Source: Actinomycetes bacterium
Lineage (GTDB): Bacteria; Actinomycetota; Acidimicrobiia; Acidimicrobiales; RAAP-2
Assembly: GCA_021807965.1 (NCBI GenBank)
Contig: JAKBCI010000086.1
Location: 1-7,221, forward strand
Direction of reading: 5' to 3'
Length of the DNA stretch: 7,221 bases
This document shows positions 1-4,913 of the stretch, piece after piece. The translations under genes and the position numbers were made by a program. The stretch's first letter is position 1; every line of letters begins with the position of its first letter. The notes below the pieces were generated by a model. It worked only from the letters and a program-made list of their open reading frames with translations. It was not told the DNA's origin and did not search any database.

Positions 1-2
1 CC

Positions 3-821
3 GTCGAAGCCGCCCTCGGCATCGGCGTCGCCCCCGCCGAGGCCCGCCTGCGGGCCGTGCTGCTCGAGCTCGAACGCATCTACAACCACGTCACCGACCT
101 CGGCGCCCTCGCCAACGACGTCGGCTTCGGGATCGCCCAGGCGCGGGCCCTCGCGCTGCGCGAGCGACTGCTGCGCATCAACGAGCGCGTGAGCGGCCAC
201 CGACTGCTGCGCGGCGTCGTCGTACCCGGCGGCGCGACCGTGCTCGACTGGCCGCGCGAGTCCGAGCTCGACGAGATCGACGAGCGCGTCGAGGCCCTCG
301 GCGCACTCACGCTCGCCCAGAGCATCGTCCGGGACCGTTTCAGCGGGACCGGCGTGCTTGCGCCCGCGGCCGCGCGCGAGCTCGGCGTCGTCGGGCTGGT
401 CGGACGGGCCTCGGGCGTCGATCTCGACGCGCGCCGCGACCATCCGGTTGCCGGCTCGTCGCTCGCCACGGTCCACGTCAGGGACGCCGGTGACGTGCTC
501 GCGCGCTACGAGACGCGCCGCGAGGAGATCGCGGACTCTACCGGCCTGCTTCGCGCGGCCATCGCGCGACTCGACCCCAGCGCCGCGTCGCGGCCGGGGC
601 TCGACGGGCGCGGCGCCGGCGTCGGGATCGTTGAGGGGTGGCGCGGCCCGGTCGTGCACCGCGTCGAGCTCGAGGGCGGCCGGGTGCGCCGCCTGAAGGT
701 CGTCGACCCGTCGTTTCTCAACTGGCCGGCCCTGGCCATCGCGCTCGCCGACACGATCGTGCCGGACTTCCCGCTCGTGAACAAGAGCTTCAACCTCTCC
801 TACGCCGGCAACGACCTCTAG
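3..821 (+). CDS. hycE: HycE/HyfG-family (group 4 hydrogenase / NuoD-like) large subunit, C-terminal part, lacking Ni-site cysteines
   Basis: The frame is open from the left edge, so the gene starts outside the window; 272 residues of its C-terminal portion are visible. Family marks are the stretch around LELERIYNHVTDLGALANDV (fragment residues 21-40), the GHRLLRGVVVPGG segment, and a C-terminus running through NWPALAIALADTIVPDFPL to NKSFNLSYAGNDL. These are typical of the large subunit of hydrogenase-4/formate-hydrogenlyase-type complexes, which is related to NuoD and sits on the cytoplasmic face of a membrane-bound, complex I-like assembly. True [NiFe] enzymes bind nickel partly through a C-terminal DPCxxC. 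Here the same place reads Asp-Pro-Ser-Phe-Leu-Asn (705-722), and the visible fragment has no cysteine at all. The protein is therefore probably not a classical hydrogenase; it resembles what I recall of the mycobacterial HycE homologue (Rv0087). No further subunit follows on this strand, so it is probably the last gene of an operon lying to the left. Family assignment is strong. The substrate, and whether the N-terminal cysteine pair exists, cannot be seen. Confidence 0.9.
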   Translation, partial: VEAALGIGVAPAEARLRAVLLELERIYNHVTDLGALANDVGFGIAQARALALRERLLRINERVSGHRLLRGVVVPGGATVLDWPRESELDEIDERVEALGALTLAQSIVRDRFSGTGVLAPAAARELGVVGLVGRASGVDLDARRDHPVAGSSLATVHVRDAGDVLARYETRREEIADSTGLLRAAIARLDPSAASRPGLDGRGAGVGIVEGWRGPVVHRVELEGGRVRRLKVVDPSFLNWPALAIALADTIVPDFPLVNKSFNLSYAGNDL

Positions 822-862
822 GGTCGCGATCGCGAGCGCGGTCCGGTGCGCGTTGTCGCGCC

Positions 863-905
863 GACGAGACGGGCTGGCTCGTCCTCGACGCTGGGCCGCA
901 GCGTC
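863..905. terminator. Two adjacent hairpins between convergent genes, possible bidirectional terminator
   Basis: The 126-bp gap between the two convergent stop codons contains two inverted repeats. GACGAG (863-868) pairs with CTCGTC (878-883) across a 9-base loop. GACGCTG (887-893) pairs with CAGCGTC (899-905) across a 5-base loop. Neither is followed by a T-run, so this is not a canonical intrinsic terminator, although high-GC actinobacteria often lack the U-tract. The position between converging genes supports a termination role. Chance pairing in such GC-rich sequence remains possible. A separate 12-bp perfect palindrome, TCGCGATCGCGA, lies at 824-835, immediately after the hycE-like stop. 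Confidence 0.4.
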
Positions 906-947
906 ACACGCCTCGAGCCCGAGCGGAGTGGGCGCGGTGCTGTCGCG

Positions 948-1661
948 TCAACTCGCACGTCGCGCTACCAGGCGAAGGCCGGCGTCCGCCCGCTGCACCT
1001 CCATCGCGAAGTCAAATCGATCGACGTCGACGGCGTACGCGATGTCGTGGGGATGGACGTCGCCGATATCCATCCCCGCCATGCGCTTCGCCCAGACGGA
1101 GTGGGCGACCGCGTCGCTCGTTTCGGCGATCTGCAGCGGCTCGCCCCGGCGAGCGCGCTCGATCAACTGCGCCGTGGCGAGGTCGTCACCGCCGCCGTTG
1201 GGCGAATCGGGGAAACGGCCCGTGATGACGTAGGTGGGAACCCCGAGGCCGGTTTCGGCGACCGCCGCGGCCGTGGCCGAGGCGCACACCAGGCTCGCGG
1301 CGAAGAGCCGCTCGGCGCGCTTCGCCGCGAGGGCGCCCTGGGTCCCCGCCGAGGTGCGCTGGACGAGCACCCGCCCGTCGAGGTCGGCGCTGGCGACCTC
1401 GACGGGCGAGTTCGAGAAGTCGAATCCGGCCGGCCGTCGGCCGTGATCTTCGCCCATGGTGAGACAGTTCGGAATCTCGCGGGCCATGGCGAGCGCGTCC
1501 GCCACCGTGCCGACGAGCCAGATGGCCGACGCGCCCGAGGCGAACGCGTACGCGGCCGTCGTAAAGGCCCGCAGGACGTCGATCACGACGACGACGCCGC
1601 GCACGTCGTCTACCTCCCACCGGGCGAGGTAGCGCGCCGGCGGCCCCGGCGTCTCGCTCAT
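948..1661 (-). CDS. comB: 2-phosphosulfolactate phosphatase family protein (ComB-like)
   Basis: This is a 237-residue cytoplasmic protein of usual length for the ComB family. In methanogens ComB removes the phosphate from 2-phosphosulfolactate during coenzyme M synthesis. Visible family motifs are VVVIDVLRAFTT (residues 24-35), GEDHGRRPAGFDFSNSP (70-86), RTSAGTQG (102-109), an acidic GGGDDLATAQLI segment (157-168) where relatives commonly have Glu-Asp, and DVDRFDFAM near the C-terminus (212-220). I chose the ATG at 1661. An in-frame GTG at 1679 would add six residues (MGAVAV), and neither start has a clear Shine-Dalgarno sequence. The gene lies 169 bp downstream of the 461-residue gene on the same strand, so co-transcription is possible but not evident. 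No ComA-like phosphosulfolactate synthase or other coenzyme M gene is in the window. The real substrate in this organism is therefore open; many bacterial homologues occur without a known pathway. Confidence 0.88.
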   Translation of the reverse strand: MSETPGPPARYLARWEVDDVRGVVVVIDVLRAFTTAAYAFASGASAIWLVGTVADALAMAREIPNCLTMGEDHGRRPAGFDFSNSPVEVASADLDGRVLVQRTSAGTQGALAAKRAERLFAASLVCASATAAAVAETGLGVPTYVITGRFPDSPNGGGDDLATAQLIERARRGEPLQIAETSDAVAHSVWAKRMAGMDIGDVHPHDIAYAVDVDRFDFAMEVQRADAGLRLVARRAS

Positions 1662-1830
1662 CACCGCTACCGCGCCCACGCGTCAGGGGCGAACCCGATC
1701 CCGCCGGACAGCCAGTCGAGTGGCGCAGTCGTGGCGCTCACGCGGCGGACCGAGAACGTCACGGCAGGTCGGTCCTCACTCGAGGCGATGGCTGACCGCC
1801 CACGACGCCGACTCGCGCACCGACGCACCG

Positions 1831-3216
1831 TCACCGCGGCTGATCGATGTGATCGGAGCGAAAGTCGATGGCGGGGCCTGTCACCTCGTCGAACAGGTCG
1901 AGCAGGCCCTCGAACGTGACGCTCGCCGCACCTTCTTTCCAGAGCTCAATCACCATCTCGCCGTGGTAGAGCATGGGCCAGCGAACGTAGCGCCGGGGGT
2001 CGCTCGGGTCATTGATCGCGCACGAGCGCTCGGCGGTGCTGCGGGCCACCTCGCACATCAGGTCGGTGCCGCAGCCAAAGCCGAAGGGGTAGTTCGCGCG
2101 GTCCGGCTGAATGGTCTCCACGACACGGTCGTCCGCGGACACGACGCCGACGTGAGCGTGAATGCCGGCGCGGATGATCGGCACCTCGATCTCGCCGTCG
2201 GGATCGAGTCGCCATTGGCCGGATCCGTCGGGCGACAGGCGGACCCGGGGTGCGGCCTCGAGGAGCGATAGCACTTCGAGCGCTTCGACTGACGGCCCCT
2301 TCGGCCGCACGCCAACTGGCGCCAGAACCTGCACGCGACCGCCGATGATCCCCGACAGCGCCGTCACCTCGTCGCGCTGCAGCGCTCGCTTGTCGACGTC
2401 CCAGCTGCCCGACGCCGTCACCATCGTGGTCTGCGTAGCGGGGTCGAGCGCGAACAACATCCCCTCGCTAAATCCCTTCAAGCCCAAGTACCGCTGGTAC
2501 ACCCGAGCCATCGGCACCGACACGTAGTCCGAGATCTGCTGGGGCCGCGGCAGCAGCCCCAGTTGATCCATTCGCTGACCCGCGCGCACCATGTCGTCAG
2601 GAATCGTGGTCTCGTTCCACGACGCCTGGGTGATGGCGTCGCGGTGGACGTCGAACTGCCCGCCGACTTCGTGAGCACTCGCGCTCGCCACCAGCCGATC
2701 ACGAAGTCCCTCAACTTTCGCGAGGGTCTCGGTCGGGTGGCCCCCTTCGAGGGTGCAGTAGGTGACCTCATTCGCGTCGGGGCCCGACACGAAGACAACT
2801 TTCGGCGAACCGATCTTGGCCATGGCCACTCGCGCGGTAGTGACCACGTCCACGTGCGACCAGTCACCCAGCGACTCGCTGATACCGACGAGGACGACCA
2901 GATTGTGCGGACGACGGCTCAGCTGATAGTCCTTGGTCATGGTCAACATCAGTGGTTGGGCGCGTTCGGGAATCCGTTGCGCGAGTGGTGCGGGTCCGTC
3001 CGGGATCGTCACGCTGTCGATGAGCAGATCAATGGCCGCTTCGTCCGTCGAGACGATGGTGTGCCCCTGGTCACGGAACGACTCCACGAGCTGGTTGCGA
3101 AACGCCGCCATCGCTGATAGTTCGTGGTCCGCGCCGACGAAGGCGACCGTGAGCGGTCGCCACCAGTGACACGCCCGCAGGTCCCCAACTGGCACATCCA
3201 TACGGCACCGTTCCAT
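1831..3216 (-). CDS. Unrecognised 461-residue conserved-looking protein
   Basis: I do not recognise this family. The coding case is good: a long minus-strand frame with protein-like composition throughout, in contrast to the Arg/Ser-rich shadow frames. The N-terminal third alternates short hydrophobic strands with helices: LTVAFVGAD (22-30), LVVLVGIS (106-113) and KVVFVSG (139-145), suggesting a Rossmann-like alpha/beta domain. The C-terminal third holds a GIHAHVGVVSADD segment (351-363), then FGFGCGTDLMCEVARS (378-393) with two cysteines six residues apart, a third cysteine in SCAIND (398-403), and a PRRYVRWPMLYHGEMVIELW stretch (407-426). Clustered His, Cys and Asp could form a metal or active site, but that is inference. 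There is no signal peptide or membrane segment, so it is probably cytoplasmic. An in-frame stop lies at 3229-3231, so the start is ATG 3216 or ATG 3201 (MDVPVG). The latter has a purine-rich GGAACGG upstream. The comB-like gene follows 169 bp downstream on the same strand. Confidence 0.78.
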   Translation of the reverse strand: MERCRMDVPVGDLRACHWWRPLTVAFVGADHELSAMAAFRNQLVESFRDQGHTIVSTDEAAIDLLIDSVTIPDGPAPLAQRIPERAQPLMLTMTKDYQLSRRPHNLVVLVGISESLGDWSHVDVVTTARVAMAKIGSPKVVFVSGPDANEVTYCTLEGGHPTETLAKVEGLRDRLVASASAHEVGGQFDVHRDAITQASWNETTIPDDMVRAGQRMDQLGLLPRPQQISDYVSVPMARVYQRYLGLKGFSEGMLFALDPATQTTMVTASGSWDVDKRALQRDEVTALSGIIGGRVQVLAPVGVRPKGPSVEALEVLSLLEAAPRVRLSPDGSGQWRLDPDGEIEVPIIRAGIHAHVGVVSADDRVVETIQPDRANYPFGFGCGTDLMCEVARSTAERSCAINDPSDPRRYVRWPMLYHGEMVIELWKEGAASVTFEGLLDLFDEVTGPAIDFRSDHIDQPR

Positions 3217-3817
3217 TTCGGTCCACGATCAAGGCAGGTGCGCCAGCCTATCTCGGATCGCCGGTGAGAACGCCTGTCTGGCGGCATCCCGGTGACGAAT
3301 GCCGGTATCGCCACGGTCGCTTTCGCGTCGTGAACTAGTCGTGTGGACGTCCGCAAGATGATTGTCCAACCGTGTACGACGTGACACGGGTTCGTTCACT
3401 CAGTGACATCGCGACGTTACCTTGTGACCGCGTCGAGTCCGAAGGCCCCGACGTCCACGTACGGCGACGGTACCGTGGCCCCACCCGATAGCCGCGAGAA
3501 CAACCTGAACCGATGGCCACCTCGTGCGTGAGGTTGATCTCGCGCGCGTTGCGCAACGCCGCCGCGCCACTGGTGAATCGTTGCGCCTCGACGCTCGATC
3601 GCTGGGTCTGCCATGCGCTCGGGCGAATTCAGCTCGACGGACTGTCCCAAAGATCCAAGGACGCGGTTTCGGTCGCCCACTTGATGAACGCGGCCATGCG
3701 CGGTTGAACGTGCGCCGAATTCTCACGACGTCGTCGCACTCAACCGGAAGACGTCGAGAACCGCGGAATCAACCGACGTGCACCTTCTCCTAACCACGTA
3801 GTACGAAATGTCACCTA

Positions 3818-3867
3818 CTCAATTCGCGCAACGTCATGCCGCCTTCTCGATTCGCGCATCGTTGCCG
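3818..3867. repeat. Imperfect direct repeat, 28-bp period
   Basis: Two copies lie in tandem upstream of the zinc-ribbon gene. Copy one (3818-3841) and copy two (3846-3867) align with two substitutions and one 2-base gap. Both contain the identical nonamer ATTCGCGCA, at 3822-3830 and 3850-3858, and both end in TGCCG. The second copy ends 88 bp before the start codon, a position that would suit a regulator-binding site, but nothing identifies the regulator. A chance or relic duplication is the alternative. Confidence 0.5.
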
Positions 3868-3886
3868 GCACGCGTCACGCTCTTCG

Positions 3887-3903
3887 AAGTGAAGTATCCA
3901 CTT
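3887..3903. promoter_or_regulatory. Short inverted repeat upstream of the zinc-ribbon gene
   Basis: AAGTG (3887-3891) and CACTT (3899-3903) form a 5-bp dyad around a 7-base centre, 52 bp before the start codon at 3956. It could be an operator half-site pair. The arms are short and the assignment is speculative. Confidence 0.25.
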
Positions 3904-3945
3904 ACGAGGTTTCGATTTCTGCCACACTGAATTCGTCCATTTAGC

Positions 3946-3952
3946 GGGAGGA
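3946..3952 (+). promoter_or_regulatory. Ribosome binding site of the zinc-ribbon gene
   Basis: GGGAGGA is a strong Shine-Dalgarno sequence whose GGAG core ends five bases before the ATG at 3956. It fixes the start of this gene and is the clearest ribosome binding site in the window. Confidence 0.85.
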
Positions 3953-3955
3953 CCA

Positions 3956-4444
3956 ATGCTCGTCTGTGCGTCGTGTCAGAGTGCGAACAACGATGATGCG
4001 CGATTTTGCAAGGACTGCGGTCAACTACTCACTCCGCTGCCTCGTTCACTGCCACGCTCCAATGTCCCCGTGGGCTCACTCATCCTGGGCGCCATCGGGC
4101 TCATGATCTGGGGACTGGCTAGCCTCCCGTGGACTATTAATGCCAATTACGTGTATTTTCACATCGCCCTAGAAAAAACGGTTTATGTCGCCTTTGCTGC
4201 TGGGCCGGTGCTCGTCGCCATTGGCGCGTTAGTGGCCGTGGCACCACTGTGGAAACGAATAGGCGGCGGCGGCACGATTTTGGGAATCTGCGGATTGATG
4301 CTGATCGGACTTTCTCAACTGCCGGTGGTCTTCAATTCAAGTTCGGCTATCTCGTATCGACTGCTGAATGGGGGGCCTACCGTTGGTTTTGTTCTCCTTG
4401 GCGTCAGTCTTCTTGTGGCGATCCCGAGTGTTGCGAAGAAGTGA
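3956..4444 (+). CDS. Zinc-ribbon membrane protein, four predicted transmembrane segments
   Basis: The protein has 162 residues. The N-terminus carries a treble-cysteine-pair style zinc ribbon: Cys4-x2-Cys7, ten residues, Cys18-x2-Cys21, with RFCKDCGQ in the usual form of the short zinc-ribbon domain found at the start of many bacterial membrane proteins. A Pro/Ser/Arg linker (about 26-38) leads into four hydrophobic stretches at roughly 39-58, 76-98, 105-125 and 140-158, and the tail is Lys-Lys. The probable topology is a cytoplasmic ribbon anchored to a small four-helix membrane domain. Function is unknown; such proteins are often annotated only as zinc-ribbon domain-containing. The start is well supported by the GGGAGGA site. 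It stands alone, divergent from the 461-residue gene and convergent with the esterase gene. Its codon use is visibly more AT-rich than that of the genes at the left end. Confidence 0.85.
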   Translation: MLVCASCQSANNDDARFCKDCGQLLTPLPRSLPRSNVPVGSLILGAIGLMIWGLASLPWTINANYVYFHIALEKTVYVAFAAGPVLVAIGALVAVAPLWKRIGGGGTILGICGLMLIGLSQLPVVFNSSSAISYRLLNGGPTVGFVLLGVSLLVAIPSVAKK

Positions 4445-4478
4445 GTTCCGATCCGCATCGCTAATCTGATCGACGTCT

Positions 4479-4520
4479 CCAGCACGATCCCGTTGCGTAC
4501 TCGTGTCACCATCGTGCTGG
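4479..4520. terminator. 10-bp perfect inverted repeat, possible terminator
   Basis: CCAGCACGAT (4479-4488) is exactly complementary to ATCGTGCTGG (4511-4520), with a 22-base loop. It begins 35 bp after the zinc-ribbon stop codon, a natural place for termination. No T-run follows and the loop is long for an intrinsic terminator. It could instead be a protein-binding dyad or part of a structured RNA. Confidence 0.45.
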
Positions 4521-4541
4521 CTGGCTTCTATCGGCGATTCC

Positions 4542-4577
4542 GCACGACCGTCTCGGATTGCTCGTAGGTCGTCGTGC
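4542..4577. repeat. 7-bp inverted repeat with 22-base loop
   Basis: GCACGAC (4542-4548) pairs with GTCGTGC (4571-4577). It follows the 10-bp hairpin by 21 bp and has the same loop length of 22 bases. Its arms share the GCACGA core with the left arm of that hairpin (agCACGAt), so the two may be related or may pair with each other. Confidence 0.35.
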
Positions 4578-4699
4578 ATTGTCGGAGGGCACAGGGACCA
4601 CGACTCTGGCATTCCATTTCGATGATGGAGAGAACGTAATTGCTCACTACCTACTGAGACCACGCACTTCTCATTGCCCATGGAACTAACTTCGGATGA

Positions 4700-4731
4700 C
4701 TCGCAGTCACCACACGCCGCTGATCTGCGAG
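4700..4731. terminator. 7-bp inverted repeat followed by a short T-run
   Basis: CTCGCAG (4700-4706) pairs with CTGCGAG (4725-4731) across 18 bases and is followed on the plus strand by ATTTTGG. It resembles a weak intrinsic terminator reading rightward, but it lies about 255 bp after the nearest plus-strand stop codon, which weakens that reading. Confidence 0.3.
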
Positions 4732-4913
4732 ATTTTGGAGTAGCCATTTGAGCGCGGTAACTACCGTGGGTCGGGACTTCGCAGCGTGCCCCACTCACTA
4801 CCTAATAATCGAGTCGCCCCTACTCTGCTCAGATGAACAGAGCCCACGGCGTTACCAATCCACAGCGAACCGAATGCCGAAATCGCTTGTCGGTGGGCAA
4901 CGGAAAAACGACT

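Larger units (their letters stand above)
3217..3955. other. Long divergent intergenic region without a convincing gene
   Basis: About 740 bp separate the minus-strand 461-residue gene from the plus-strand zinc-ribbon gene, so promoters for both should lie here. I could not pick reliable -35/-10 boxes. Several short frames exist, but most are Arg/Ser-rich and unconvincing. The only protein-like stretch is on the minus strand from ATG 3697. It reads MAAFIKWATETASLDLWDSP, reaches a TGA at 3629-3631, and continues in the same frame through SSVEAQRFTSGAAALRNARE and INLTHEVAIGSG. A second frame (ending at 3417) supplies GGATVPSPYVDVGAFGLDAV. This could be a decayed gene or coincidence. A 14-bp perfect palindrome, GCGTTGCGCAACGC, lies at 3546-3559. 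No tRNA or rRNA was recognised. Confidence 0.6.
4445..4913. other. Convergent intergenic region with hairpins and no convincing gene
   Basis: About 470 bp lie between the stop codons of the zinc-ribbon gene (plus) and the esterase gene (minus). The frames here are polar and Ser/Arg-rich, and the longest overlaps the zinc-ribbon gene antisense, so none is accepted. The region holds three inverted repeats, described separately, and a short CGGTA/TACCG dyad at 4755-4766. No RNA gene is recognised. Confidence 0.6.

Noticed and set aside
846..1919. Plus-strand open frame of 357 residues
   Set aside because: It lies antisense to the ComB-like gene, is Arg/Gly/Asp-rich without any family motif, and its length is expected from extreme GC content. 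The opposite strand carries the recognisable protein.
1720..3117. Several plus- and minus-strand frames inside 1831-3216 (for example 1720-2271, 2563-3117, 2478-2867)
   Set aside because: They are shadows of the 461-residue gene. They are low in hydrophobic core residues and rich in Arg, Ser and His, and they show no motif.
3513..3793. Plus-strand frames at 3513-3707 and 3524-3793
   Set aside because: There is no ribosome binding site or family motif. The second is Arg-rich, and both probably reflect GC-driven absence of stops.
4337..4798. Minus-strand frame of 153 residues
   Set aside because: It overlaps the zinc-ribbon gene antisense and is unusually polar throughout. The plus-strand gene has a strong ribosome binding site and clear domains.
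4864..4887. AGCGA/TCGCT pairing just downstream of the esterase stop as its terminator
   Set aside because: It has only five base pairs around a 14-base loop and no T-run on the minus strand; too weak to call.
3217..4913. CRISPR array, tRNA or insertion sequence in the intergenic regions
   Set aside because: Only two copies of one imperfect repeat are present, no cloverleaf was recognised, and no transposase-like frame or terminal inverted repeats with target duplications could be found.
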